Source of the DNA: Apostichopus parvimensis
Lineage: Eukaryota > Echinodermata > Holothuroidea > Aspidochirotida > Stichopodidae
Reading direction: 5' to 3'
Assembly: GCA_000934455.1 (NCBI GenBank)
Contig: KN882207.1
Span: 534,347 to 586,528, forward strand
DNA: 52,182 nucleotides
A program made the translations under genes and the position numbers. This document shows, piece by piece, positions 28,901 through 37,798 of the stretch (position 1 is its first letter; each line of letters opens with the position of its first letter). Below the pieces are notes generated by a model. That model worked only from the letters and a program-made list of their open reading frames with translations, made no database searches and had not been told where the DNA came from.

Positions 28901-31900
28901 AGTGACAATTGATTGGTCTACTGTACTACTCACTGATAAATAGCACTGTGTGTATACTCTATTATGAAGGAAGTGGCCTCTGGTATAACAACCCACTACA
29001 TTCCGATGTTATGCTTCGTTTGGTCTGAATTGTTAGCAGGCTCAACCATTCTTCCCAAAGGGTTTAAAGTATTTGGCAAAATTTATGGTAAAACTGAACT
29101 CCTGACAAACAAGTCAAATGAGGGCAGATGTGGGGTTTAATATCTTCAAAATTTTAGGATAATTTTGGGATTGTTTTTGAAGACTGCACTGTGTCTGTGA
29201 AGTTTCCTTTCAAATGAACTGTGGGAATTGTGTGAAAGCAAGGAGAGGTCCATGAGACTGAAGGAGATATAAAAAAAAAAGGTTAGGAAAAGATTATGTT
29301 CTAGACCTGCTCAATGGTGAAAATAAAGGTGAACCTAAGGTTAAGTTAGAAATTGGTGTTAATTACATGACTTCACTATGAATTATGTAAAGGCTAGGTT
29401 GAACTGGATCAGGTTTAGCTTGAGGAAGGGGGAGGGGGTTGGTGTGGGGGAGGGGGTGGGGAGAGGTGTGGGACAAAGAAGGTAAAGACTGGCATCACTT
29501 GATACTTGCTATTGACAAACTTCACTCATATTTGAGTCAATTATAATTTCTAATGCTATTCATCAATGGATACTTCAAGGGGTTCTTTGTGTTGAAGTTC
29601 AACAACAAAAACTGTTGCTTCTGCATTGATTATGTAATTCAATGAATATATATGTCACTGGCTGGGTAGGTCAAGTTTTATACAAAATAAAGACACTTTT
29701 AAAATAAAGAAATATGGAAATTTGCTCTCCTTTTTTGTTTTCGATAAATACTAATACACTTTGTTTTAAAAGTTTCAAAGCGAAATTTTTTTGAGGATCG
29801 AATCAATTTACTTTATTACTCAGTTACCTTCAGTTTGTGAAAACAATTAAAACGGTGCTTTAGTGTGATCAATTGTCACTTTACTTTGAGTAATGCTTGC
29901 AATAGTAGGTTTGAAGAAAAAAAAAGCATATATATAACCAAACTGAAAAACATACTTTCAATTCCCAGATTTTTGAAAATTAACCACACTTAAATGTATT
30001 ATGCAAAACAAGTCTGTTGCATACCATTTAAGATTTTTTTTTAGAACTTGAAAGATTCCACATCTGTTGTTTCGAAAAAGTTTTATATTTTTCCCAAAAA
30101 TTAAAGGACCACGCCTCTTTGATAAAGGTGTGCCCTAAATTGATGTGCAGAATTGCATAGTACTTTTCATGCAGTACACATGCAAGAGAATTGGGGAAGT
30201 GTCCTTTGAACACTTTGCCATTTAAGATATAATTCCACCAGCTATAAATTTGCAAGCATAAAAATCATATTTAATCTCATTCACTACTTCTTACTGTTAC
30301 TTGCCCAAATGACCAAATGTTCTATCAATTAGTAGCAATGAATTGTCGACAAGTACTGTAGGCCTACTGTACATACAAACAAAATACCTCCCTGCTAAAT
30401 GACAAACCATGTGTAATGGAGTTACCCACATGCAGTCATGAGTCACTGCATTCTTTATTTAAACAACAAAGGGCAATCCTCATAGAGTTTCCTGCTTTAT
30501 TGTTAAAATGGTTCTTGGTTTTCTTAACATTTGGCACACTTTGTAAACAATGAGTAACAATGTATGAAGAAGTTCCTGCTAGGATGAACCTCTGACCCTC
30601 TAATTTTTAGTTAGTTATTAAAATCATGGCTAACTTTTGTTCTTTAAAGGAGAAATAAACCCTAACCTTTTCTGCTTAGAGAATACAGTTTTGTAGTACT
30701 GGCTCCTTTCCACAGAAGCAACATGAATGCTTGTAAACATTTCTTTCAACCTTAAAAGTTGATTTAATTGTCGCCCATGCCATTCACCATTTTGTTTGAA
30801 TTCCGACAGTTCCGGCTTGTTTTGTGACGCATTTCAACAGAGAAAGTGTTGCCAATGCCAATAATATTAAAAATTGAACAAGCAAAAAGAAAGACATATA
30901 TATTGTGTTAAATAAAAAGTTTGTTTTCCATTTATAATACATTCTAAAAAGGTTTTTAACAGTAGAAAAAAATATTATTCCACTGTGAATGCGTTTCTTT
31001 TAAATATCGAGGGTTTCACGACGACTGTAATTGTACGACAATGAAACCTTCTGAGCGTAAAATTTCCTACACGCCGTTCACAATAACTAAGGCAATATCT
31101 AATCAAATTGTGTAAGAATATTATCTTCTACTATGAGGTCACTGCAAATCCCAGGTTATATTTCTCCTTTAAGATACCATGCTATAATCAGAAACAACTT
31201 CTTGGAGACCTGTAGAACTCTTTTTGTGGATGGAAAGCAACCAAAACAGGTGAAACAAAACTTCTGACTCTACATATTTAACACAAAAGAAGGCCTTCTG
31301 ATGACTAAAGTTCCCTTCATTGTCGTCATTGATGAATAGCCTCCTGAAAAGTCATGCTAGACAAACTTGACAAAGAATGCCAAAAATGGATCACTTTGGA
31401 CAATGGTTTGCAAGTAAACATTGTCCAATCATAGCCTAGTTAAGTAAGAAAGTATTGAAATGATCTGAGTATTAAATGCACTAGCCATATGTGTAGCACC
31501 TGTAGTGGTAATAAAGTAATAATTTAAATAGCCTAGAGTATCACTCATTCCAACTATCCCTGTTATGGTCAGTCAATGCAACCTTTTGCAGTAGTGGCAG
31601 CAGTTTTCTGAGACTTGGGGAGGGGGTGGGGAGGGAGGGAGAAGAGAGGGCAAACAATTGGAAACTTGAGCCAAAATGTACCTGTAAAATGGGCACTTCA
31701 TGGAAATATTTAGCATAGGGAGGGAGAAAATAAGTCATGCCTACCAATAACAAATGCATGTATCATGATACACTGAAAATGAAAAATATGACTCCTATTT
31801 TCATGCATAGGGTAGACTACCCTTTAAAATGTCTTTTCTCATAAGTAAGCGAGGGGACATCCCCATAAATACAAAGAGTGAAGGAGAACCTAGATCCCTC

Positions 31901-32400
31901 CCCAGACTGCATTTAACTAGGCCCAGTCTTGCTTTTGTATGATGAAATATGTAAAAGTAATTTGTGTAAGCCCTTTAGTAATGTTATTAAATAAATTCCA
32001 AGATTTATTGTCTGTAACAATTAGTCTCTGAAATATTTTAGCACAGCCTAACTGACAGTGATAACTAGGCCAAAACTAGAACTTAGGACTCAGGGTTGGG
32101 AGGGGTTATATCGTATCCCAACCTAGGTTCAGTTGGTATTAATATAATATTTAGGTAATAGGCCTAGGCCTATGTAGTACTAGAACAGGCCCAACGAATT
32201 GATGCATGTGACTCCATTTGGCGTAGACGTCAGTCTAGCAAGTATGCCTAACAATACATGAACAAGTCCCCTTTGAAATACTACTACTACTACCAACCAA
32301 ATAGTTACTTATATGACCTTACATTCAGTCAATACAGACATAGGCTTAGCTTAGACCTTACAATACATTAGTCATGTTATTGTTATACCTACCCACTCAT
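1858..32400 (-). CDS. numb: Numb homologue, N-terminal part (four exons; continues beyond the window start)
   Basis: Numb is a membrane-associated endocytic adaptor that is segregated asymmetrically at division and antagonises Notch. Coding pieces, in transcript order: 32400-32393, 11147-10925, 7437-7363 and 1932-1858. Each internal edge has AG and GT borders, and the phases are 2, 0 and 0, giving 127 residues. Residues 34-47 are a basic stretch around Ser43 (RRIRKSFKKK); then comes YVPPASKPHQY (50-60), matching the family's YVP-x-(A/S)-S-(R/K)-PHQ(W/Y) signature. The PTB domain starts near residue 71 and includes VKYLGAVEVSESRGM (76-90) and VRALLQVSGDALRVV (107-121). The remaining PTB half and the C-terminal AP-2/EH-binding motifs are not in the window. 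The PTB exons are secure; the 8-base first exon is inferred from phase and from the lack of another upstream ATG in that frame. Met20 is an alternative start. Confidence 0.88.
4930..5812. repeat. AT-rich minisatellite, TCTCTATAATGATGTTT type
   Basis: About 880 bases of diverged copies of a 17-base core TCTCTATAATGATGTTT alternate with CTTGAGTTT spacers, in places forming a longer compound unit of about 45 bases. Copies differ by substitutions and small indels, so the array is old rather than recently expanded. Confidence 0.9.
6813..7164. repeat. 46-base direct repeat flanking a small repeat element
   Basis: Positions 6813-6858 and 7119-7164 are identical over 46 bases (starting ATACAGTATATAAGG), offset by 306. 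The right copy follows directly after the element end GAACGAAGTAAAT. The element itself (about 6999-7118) resembles copies at 8962-9030 and 24656-24760. Confidence 0.85.
7363..7437 (-). CDS. numb: Numb exon: PTB domain YLG segment
   Basis: This exon is exactly 75 bases (25 codons, phase 0 at both ends), with acceptor CTTTCACCAG and donor GCG/GTGAGT. It encodes YLGAVEVSESRGM and then VCEEAAKRLRA, the first beta strand and helix of the PTB fold. Human NUMB has the same 25-residue block (YLG to RLKA) by residue alignment. The end of this exon is where vertebrate Numb receives its alternative 11-residue PTB insert. Confidence 0.92.
8962..9030 (+). repeat. Short interspersed repeat ending GCGAAGTAAATA, copy 2
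   Basis: It shares CACGGTA, a GTGCTAAGGTTGTG stretch and the end GACAGGTAAGCAAGGAGCG followed by AAGTAAATA with the copies near 7056-7118 and 24656-24760. No flanking duplication was seen for this copy. Confidence 0.6.
9999..10868 (+). mobile_element. Kolobok-like TTAA-flanked DNA element with decayed THAP sequence, copy 1
   Basis: The element is flanked by TTAA on both sides (9999-10002 and 10865-10868). Its ends are inverted: AAGGAGAAATAAAACC at the left and, on the minus strand, AAGGAGAAGTAAACCC at the right. The right end read on the minus strand matches the left end of the 30644-31172 element over more than 200 bases. TTAA target sites fit piggyBac and Kolobok superfamilies; the THAP fragment inside favours Kolobok. 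At about 870 bases it is far too short for an active element. A 215-codon minus-strand frame inside it (10727-10080) has no recognisable domain. Confidence 0.7.
10265..10430 (+). pseudogene. Broken THAP zinc-finger N-terminus inside the TTAA element
   Basis: An ATG at 10265 opens MPECQAFGCVNRRG, the usual start of a THAP domain with its first two zinc-binding cysteines. The frame stops at a TAA after 24 codons. In another frame just downstream is IPDGKRFPEKKE, which resembles the F-P-x(n)-K segment of the same domain, so an indel separates the two. The later Cys-x2-His pair is missing. THAP domains bind DNA and are found in P and Kolobok transposases as well as in host genes. This is a relic, not a working gene. 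Confidence 0.5.
10925..11147 (-). CDS. numb: Numb exon: basic N-terminus and start of PTB region
   Basis: The acceptor is TTTCTTTCACAG before 11147 and the donor is AAG/GTAAGT after 10925. The exon is 223 bases: one base completing a split codon, then 74 codons (residues 4-77). It encodes a Gly/Arg/Lys/Ser-rich head, a short Pro-rich stretch (MEPPPEMPKRQS), the basic KSFKKK box and the YVPPASKPHQY signature, and ends in QFYVK. It gives the family identification together with the next exon. If the 32393 exon is wrong, translation could begin at the internal Met at residue 20. Confidence 0.9.
12141..12202. repeat. Perfect 18-base inverted repeat with an extra third arm
   Basis: The arm TGACCAGGGAGCTGCTAC (12141-12158) and its exact reverse complement (12165-12182) enclose a six-base loop. 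A further copy, AGAGTAGCAGCTCCCTG, follows at once (12183-12199). Confidence 0.9.
13241..13272. repeat. (CA)n microsatellite
   Basis: A run of CA dinucleotides with a few interruptions (ACACACACACACACATGCATACACATACACA). Confidence 0.85.
13873..14029 (+). repeat. Interspersed repeat of about 155 bases, copy 1
   Basis: It begins TTAAAGGGTGTAAAGAC and ends TTAGACACTAGTGTAC. It is about 90% identical by eye to 40702-40857, including a central block with GCCGGTAATCTGACCTAG and TTAGACACCACCATCGATCC. The 5' end resembles a TTAA target, but no matching terminal inverted repeat was seen. Confidence 0.85.
15105..15299. repeat. Polypurine GGAGA tract of about 195 bases
   Basis: The plus strand is almost entirely A and G, built from GGAGAGGA and AAGGAGAGGGAGAGG units. 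The long open frames on both strands here are caused by the low complexity and are not genes. Confidence 0.95.
17354..17376. repeat. C-rich simple repeat (CCCCCA)n
   Basis: Short C5A units, about four copies. Confidence 0.85.
17718..17990 (-). pseudogene. Possible relic of a retroelement aspartic-protease region
   Basis: A minus-strand frame reads DTQLVKQFGLPTEAIISLMT and then a hydrophobic stretch. In an adjacent frame just upstream is ACGSMSEEF. A Cys/Asp-Gly-Ser block followed by a L-V-x-x-x-G-L motif recalls the BEL/Pao-type protease (DUF1758). The frames are broken and no reverse transcriptase is nearby. The resemblance is weak. Confidence 0.2.
18337..18358. repeat. Poly(A) run
   Basis: About 20 adenines on the plus strand. 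No retroposed gene was recognised upstream. Confidence 0.8.
18753..19502. other. Assembly gap (750 N)
   Basis: 750 undetermined bases inside the proposed numb first intron. Nothing can be said about their content. Confidence 1.
21047..21163. repeat. 12-base inverted repeat (AGACCCTAGTAT) 117 bases across
   Basis: AGACCCTAGTAT at 21047-21058 and its exact reverse complement at 21152-21163 enclose a GC-richer segment (GTTGCCGCGGGCG). This may be a small folded element. Confidence 0.65.
21345..21830. repeat. Imperfect tandem units (about 120-150 bases) with TGACCT motifs
   Basis: Four diverged units begin near 21350, 21472, 21617 and 21769 with ACAAGGTTTT-like bases followed by TTGACCT or TGACCT. 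The third holds TGACCTATGACCT (21648-21660), which on the minus strand is AGGTCA-T-AGGTCA. Confidence 0.65.
24126..24510. repeat. Minisatellite, TGCTGCACTATAGCA(T/C)CACTGTAGTAT type
   Basis: About 27-base units (TATTGCTGCACTATAGCA and CACTGTAG) are repeated with substitutions. A compound unit of roughly 115 bases containing TAGTTTTGCAATAG appears twice (about 24300 and 24402). Confidence 0.88.
24640..24776 (+). mobile_element. Small insertion of about 105 bases with 16-base target duplication (copy 3 of the GCGAAGTAAATA repeat)
   Basis: ATAATAGACTTCTACC occurs at 24640-24655 and again at 24761-24776. Between them is a GC-richer segment starting GTGAGCGAGGGCGCAGTGC and ending GAGGAGCGAAGTA. 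Related segments are near 6999-7118 and 8962-9030. A 16-base duplication fits retroposition by a LINE endonuclease, but no promoter box or A-tail is clear. Confidence 0.6.
29425..29472. repeat. G-rich low-complexity tract
   Basis: GGGGGAGGGGG-type plus strand with several runs of four or more guanines. Confidence 0.85.
30644..31172 (+). mobile_element. Kolobok-like TTAA-flanked DNA element, copy 2 (non-autonomous)
   Basis: TTAA at 30644-30647 and 31169-31172 flanks ends AAGGAGAAATAAACCC and, inverted, AAGGAGAAATATAACC. The left 200 bases match copy 1 (9999-10868) read on the opposite strand, including TTCCACAGAAGCAACA and GTTTGAATTCCGACAGTTCC. The THAP-coding part of copy 1 is absent here. 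Confidence 0.75.
31611..31650. repeat. Purine-rich low-complexity tract
   Basis: GGGGAGGGGGTGGGGAGGGA type sequence, about 40 bases. Confidence 0.8.
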
Positions 32401-32530
32401 TTTCCTTCTTGAAACTGCGGGTTCGTCTTCCGAAGATGATGCTTTTATTCCAGATAATATTGACCACTTGGCACAGTCATTAGCGAACCTACGTACGACA
32501 GCTGTGTACGAAGCCTAAGCCTAGGCTATT
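32393..32530 (-). CDS. numb: Proposed numb first exon (5' UTR plus 8 coding bases)
   Basis: On the minus strand an ATG at 32400-32398 is followed by AGT GG and then a donor GTAGGTAT, so the exon ends at 32393 with two bases of a codon. The numb exon at 11147 starts with exactly the one base needed, giving Met-Ser-Gly-Arg-Phe-Phe-Phe. In this frame there is a stop about 120 bases upstream and no other ATG between, which fits a short coding start after a 5' UTR. The upper border is not defined; 32530 is a guess. The intron to the next exon would be about 21.2 kb. Another open frame through the same bases ends in phase 0 and cannot join numb. Confidence 0.45.
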
Positions 32531-34737
32531 GTTCAAATATGAATATGATCAGTAGTTCCATGTACAATTGCCTAATAGTAACATGTAATTTTGCCACTTT
32601 CGTTTTGCTAGTGTACCACGATACCACTCGTCACTATTCGTTTTGCACTCCGTTTATTAAACCTTGCATGAAATATGTGTCTTTTAAAGTTTTTTTTCTC
32701 GTTGTAATTACTTAGCAGATTAACCTAAGCAGGCTTTATCCAAAGTCCAATTTGAAACAATCGTGAATTCTATTTCAGTTGTTATCTGATAGAAAAGAAG
32801 AAACAAGCTTGCGGAACTAAGTCAAAAATTACCAACGATTTGAACATATGATAAGTGAATCTTCAAATTCACTGTGCAAGGTTCAATTACAAGAATGTCG
32901 TCTGCATGCGGTCTGCTTATCTTGCGCAGGTTCCTTTTCGAACATTGCAATGATGTAGTACATGAATGCTGTTGTGTTATCCTACTACTATGGCGGACGA
33001 TTTGTATGCAAACGACAACGACAATGGGAATTGTTTATCTAGAGTACGAAACACTTTTTGTTCACACGTCTGTACACAGAGGAATATTCTATAGCTCATT
33101 CCCGTTTCAATCGATATTTCATCAAAGGTAGATGCATCTGAATGAGTCATTGATTTTTTGGGCAGTCGTCGTTTCCATAGATTGTTTTCACGGCTTTCTC
33201 ATGGACAAGTAACTGTTTACTTCATACGGAATGGGTGGGGAACAGCGTGACTAATCCAAGAGTAAACAACGTTTTCTTATTAATTTTCTTCTATCTTTCC
33301 ACCATCTCTCTTGCTGATATCATAATAGTTGCGACAAAGGATGCGCTGAACAACGACCGGAAGATTTGTCATTTCTTCATTTATACACGCACCACCCTAT
33401 AGCTCTATTTGCGCAGTTAATTTTAACAATCGCTAGAACTTGCCATATATGAAATATTTTAATTATTTTCTTCTAAATTCTTGGTCGATAGGAAACATTA
33501 ACTACGAACTCGTATTTGGTATGAATTATCCAAGCGTTATAAATGCGACGCACGCGAAGAGCAACTAAGCGAGAGAAACAGACATTTCAGAGGTCGTTAA
33601 TTATAGATTGCATGATTATTGAAAACTTGGGATTTTCTGCCCACGCCGGCTACTATATGATTTCAAATAAAATAATTGGCTCGTTCCAACATTCTTATTT
33701 AAAGGACACATTTGCTGTGAAATGGCAATGAAATTAAACCTTAACTCTAGCATAACTTGATGGTTACGATGGCACGGATATGTAAAACATATACGAAAAA
33801 CATTTACACGAATATAAAGCATTTCAATGTATTGACTGTTTCAAGTCGGGAGTTGTAGACAATAGATAAACTTAAGTACCTTTATTCAATAATCAAAGAT
33901 TGCGGAAGTCAAAACAAACTGGGATTAAAATTACGAAAAAAGTCAGTAGCTATAACATTGTATTTATTGTCACTGATTCGAGTGCATTCATTTCAGAACA
34001 AGTATAAAGTAACTTACAATTACACTACACTTTTATATAGGGAAATTTACATTACAGTAAGCCCTTTTGGAAATATATATATCTTCTCAACAAATAATTA
34101 ATTTCTCACTTAATAACAAAATGATTAATTCCATTGATTAACTGATTAATTTTCACCTTTCAACATGTTACAGGAAGCTTATAAACTATTGATTTACTGT
34201 AGCAGTATGAGCTAGTTTTTTACCTACAAATTTTTCTGAAAAATGGTAAATCTTTGGAATCTTATTATTTTGACATTTTTTAACAAACCGTCTGCACCTT
34301 GTAGTGAGTGTATTTCATCACTTTGCAAAAAAAAAAAAATTAAAGGAAAAAAAAGTGAATGCCAAATTGCAAAATTACTAAAAAAAGGTTCAATTATGAA
34401 GAATGTGACAAGTAAGACATTGTTATTTAATTTCAAAACGGTAAATTATCTAAATTAATCACCATGTAAATCAAATCTACAATATTAGCATTTGTGAACC
34501 ATTTAGGCCTATATTATAAGTGAACAATTTTAACACTTTGCAGAAAATTGCAAACACAATTATGTGAACAATTTAATATAATAATGTTAAATTAATGTTT
34601 TCCATACTTTATGTAAAAGATCTTGGTTAAGTTTAAAGTATGGGAAGTCATGGCAGAGTTTATATCAGGTGACCAGGAAACATCTGGTGTGTCAAATTAG
34701 ATGAAAGTGGGTTGGGAAATTATCAAAGAAATACAAG

Positions 34738-35006
34738 GTGTGTTAGCTCAGTGGTTAACACCGGTTAACGTGGTTAACGCCGGTGCCTTCCAATCACAAG
34801 GTCCCCGATTTGAGTCACTCCAAGATTAATGTATGTCGTCCAGTTACAGAGTGGTTGACAATTGACAATTTATAATCATGGACGTTAAATATGAATGTAA
34901 GAGACTGACTTCGGTCAGCTTGCGGCTTTGATAAGCCAATGAGGCTTCTTCGTGAGTTCCTGCTTGCAGGAGGATCTAAATACATACATACAACTACATA
35001 CACACA
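34738..35006 (+). mobile_element. tRNA-derived SINE, copy 1
   Basis: The head has an A-box-like TTAGCTCAGTGGTTAAC and a degraded B box (GGTCCCCGATTTGAGTC). The body has GACTTCGGTCAGCTTGCG and GAGTTCCTGCTTGCAGGAGG, and the tail is TACATACATAC. The head carries an extra duplication of GGTTAAC. The copy at 49370-49612 shares head, body and tail on the opposite strand. Confidence 0.85.
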
Positions 35007-35454
35007 GACTGAAGTAGAGGACCTGTGCAGTTTTGCTCTCCTTATAACAACAACAGGATTTGTATACGATCTGTATAAATTGTTTCAAGTAGGTTGTAAG
35101 TCACTTTCCAGACGAAAGAGTAAAAATAACAAAATTAATGCAGTTTGAAAGATTTTGTAAGAATTTTATATATTAGTAACTATTTATGTCCATATATTAT
35201 AAATTTTATGTCTTGTGCTTATAAAAGAAAATTATTAAAAAAACAAATGGCTTCATTTAATACATAATAGTTAACCTTCACTTTAAGAGAATTGTTGGAA
35301 GATAGAAGGGTCCCCTACTGTCATCATTTGACAAGCTTACTTTGAGTAAATAGCTACATAGGTTTTGGTAAAATCATTGGACTAAGCAGAAAACACTTTA
35401 CAATAAATGTTTGATGCAGTAAGAAAGATGAATTTGGTTTACAAATTAAATAAC

Positions 35455-35990
35455 AGCAGATAGCATATCCCACAGATGTACCTTGGAATATTCTAAACAT
35501 ATTGTAACAGCAGTAAGCATATCCCACATATGTACCTTGGAGTAGCCTGAAAAAACTGTAACAGCAGTTAGCATATCCCACAGATGAACCGTTGGAATAG
35601 TCTAACAATACTGTAACAGCAGTTAGCATATCCCACATATGTACCTTGGAATAGCCTAACAATTCTGTAAGGCAGAGAGCATATCCCACATATGTACCTT
35701 GGAACAGCCTATACATACTGNNNNNNNNNNNNNNNNNNNNNNNNNNNNNNNNNNNNNNNNNNNNNNNNNNNNNNNNNNNNNNNNNNNNNNNNNNNNNNNN
35801 ATATCCCACATATGTACCTTGGAACAGCCTATACATACTGCCATAGCATATCACAAAGATGAACAATGGAATAGCCTAACAATACTGTAACAGCAATTAG
35901 TATATCCTACAGATGTACCTTGGAATAGCCTAAAAATACTGCCATAGCAGAAGCATATATCACAATGATGAACAATGGAATAGCCTAAAA
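35455..35990. repeat. Tandem array of about 60-base units around the 80-N gap
   Basis: Units read roughly AGCATATCCCACA-(T/G)ATGTACCTTGGAAT and AGCCTA-ACAATACTGTAACAGCAGTT. The 40 bases before the gap (35681-35720) and after it (35801-35840) are identical. Open frames through the array come from the repeat. Confidence 0.92.
35721..35800. other. Assembly gap (80 N) inside the tandem array
   Basis: 80 undetermined bases flanked by identical 40-base sequence. The true array length is probably different. Confidence 1.
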
Positions 35991-36835
35991 ACACTTTCCT
36001 TGATCTTGGCACAGCCTACAACACTGTTATAGCCGGTACCCATTGTCATAGTTTCCAATATCCTAGCAGACACTCCTTGGCATACAACACTGTCACAGCA
36101 TATAAACCTTGTCATAGCCTATGTACATCATGTCACAGCATATATACCTCGGCATAGCCTACAACACTGTCACAGCCGATGTACCTTGCCAGACAATGAA
36201 CCTTAGTATAGCCTACAAACCTGTCACAGCAGTTTTACCATGGCATAGTATACAGCACTCTCATAGCGAATGAACCTTTCCATAGCCTATTATGTCACAG
36301 CATATATACCTTGTCATAGCCTACAACACTGTCACAGCCGATGAACCTTGCCAGACAATGAACCTTAGTATAGCCTACAAAGGTGTCACAGCAGTTTTAC
36401 CATGGCATAGTATACAGCACTCTAATAGAGGATGAACCTTCCCATAGCCTACAACACCGGCATAGCATATATACCTTGTCATAGCCTACAACACTGCCAC
36501 AGCCGATGTACCTTGCCAGACAACGAACCTTGGTATAGCCTACAAAGGTGTCACAGCAGTTTTACCATGGCAACAGCACTCTAATAGCGGATGAACCTTC
36601 CCATAGCCTACAACACTGTCACAGCATATATACCTTGTCATAGCCTACAACACTGTCACAGCCGATGTACCTTGCCAGACAATGAACCTTGGTATAGCCT
36701 AAAAACCTGTCACAGCAGTTTGACCATGGCATAGTGTACAGCACTCTCATAGCGAATGAACCTTCCCATAGCCTACAACACCGGCATAGCATATATACCT
36801 TGTCATAGCCAACAACACTGTCACAGCCGCCATTG
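35990..36835. repeat. Higher-order tandem repeat, period about 162 bases
   Basis: The anchor CACAGCCG recurs at 36171, 36333, 36498, 36657 and 36822 (spacings 162, 165, 159, 165). Each unit is made of about 30-base sub-units with CATAGCCTACAACACTGTCA and ACCTTG, related to the 60-base units just to the left. Confidence 0.9.
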
Positions 36836-37125
36836 TGCTGACCTAACCATGGCTTTAAATATGTTTTCTTAACAACTTCTGTCAAATTTCATTCTCACTC
36901 TATATCCTGAACAACTGGTCCATAAATTACACCAATAAAGGCTAAAAACAGTTCGTCGGTACTCAAAGGGTTTCATTGCTCCTCTTGATGTCACCAGGAA
37001 ACACCAGAAATAACATTCATTTCTGATAACTGTACTAGGAGGTTTATTGTATAGTTCACAGCAAATCAATGGTACTAGCGGTATACTCTAGTACTGGGAT
37101 ATTTTCAAACCTTTCTTTGCTTCAC

Positions 37126-37145
37126 CCTCCCGCCCCCCCCCCCCA
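37126..37145. repeat. Poly(C) run
   Basis: About 14 cytosines with one or two interruptions. Confidence 0.8.
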
Positions 37146-37608
37146 CTTCATCATCTCATCTAGCTGTCGTTTGATGATCATGAAACTTTCAACTATTGTT
37201 ATCATTTATTCAAGAGTTTTACAAAAGTTAATATGAAAGAGCGCCACCATTTTCAACATGGAAGTAACATGATACATATTTTAAGTATTTATTCATCTTG
37301 GGCAAATTTCAAACTTGAGATTGGCCCAAGTTATCCTTCACATATTGTACATTCATACAAGAATAACACACTGTGATCTCTGTTGACCTCAAATGTTCTT
37401 TGGCTACCAACATAAACAATTTGCTAACAAGTTGTGCATCGCACATGAAACTTGCATGCAAGTGTGTTCTGTCCTTGGCAAGTCACAAGAAGTGACCAAT
37501 TAAAATGGCAGTATAAAGTTTTGAATAATTAAGACATCCATTGCAAGTTGGTTATTTTACATGTCTTTAGTGCATGGAAATATTCCTGTATAAAAATAAA
37601 GAAATGTT

Positions 37609-37614
37609 TTTATT
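37609..37614 (-). terminator. Polyadenylation signal of the methyltransferase gene
   Basis: The minus strand reads AATAAA here, 73 bases beyond the methyltransferase stop codon. It is the first canonical hexamer downstream and implies a short 3' UTR. The position fits; use is not proven. Confidence 0.5.
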
Positions 37615-37686
37615 AATGATCATGTAGACTGTGCAGGCACAAAGGTCTTTTACAGAAGAGATGTGTCGTCTGTCCTTGTATGATTG

Positions 37687-37798
37687 TTATGATCTCACAG
37701 AGTTTCTTCCCAACAGTATAAAAATAGGACCTCTGACATCAAACCTAATCTCTTCGGCAGGTGTGGATGGACTGATGGGCTGTATAATCTCCAGAAAT
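37687..37798 (-). CDS. Methyltransferase last coding exon (residues 245-281 and stop)
   Basis: The exon starts after the acceptor GGTGTTTTGCAG and its first base completes a Lys codon. It encodes 36 further residues ending in EEIRFDVRGPIFILLGRNS and VRS, then TAA at 37689-37687. The hydrophobic FILLGR end matches the closing beta strand of the family. Confidence 0.87.

Larger units (their letters stand above)
11148..32392. other. Proposed first intron of numb (about 21 kb)
   Basis: No conserved coding exon was recognised in this long stretch on either strand. It contains hairpins, simple repeats, a polypurine tract, an N gap, a TTAA element copy, a possible retroelement relic at 17718 and tandem arrays, listed separately. 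Short open frames here (for example 11809-12009, 12308-12514, 20514-20930, 26776-27176) have no recognisable domains. Confidence 0.5.
32531..37608. other. Intergenic region between the methyltransferase 3' end and the proposed numb start
   Basis: No gene was recognised. The part up to about 33600 would hold the numb promoter; it is somewhat richer in CpG by eye, but no core element was identified. A SINE (34738-35006), a tandem array (35455-36835) and the 80-N gap lie here. Short open frames such as 33543-33731 have no recognisable domain. Confidence 0.5.

Noticed and set aside
32398-32470. Alternative frame in the proposed first numb exon reading FGRRTRSFKKENEW
   Set aside because: It ends in phase 0 and would break the frame of the numb exon at 11147. 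The resemblance to a basic domain is probably chance.
35354-35866. 170-codon frame with repeated GTYVGYA units
   Set aside because: It is made by the tandem array and crosses the N gap; the periodic peptide simply mirrors the DNA repeat.
36619-36885. 88-codon minus-strand frame with repeated CDSVVGYDKVYML
   Set aside because: It is a translation of the 162-base repeat.
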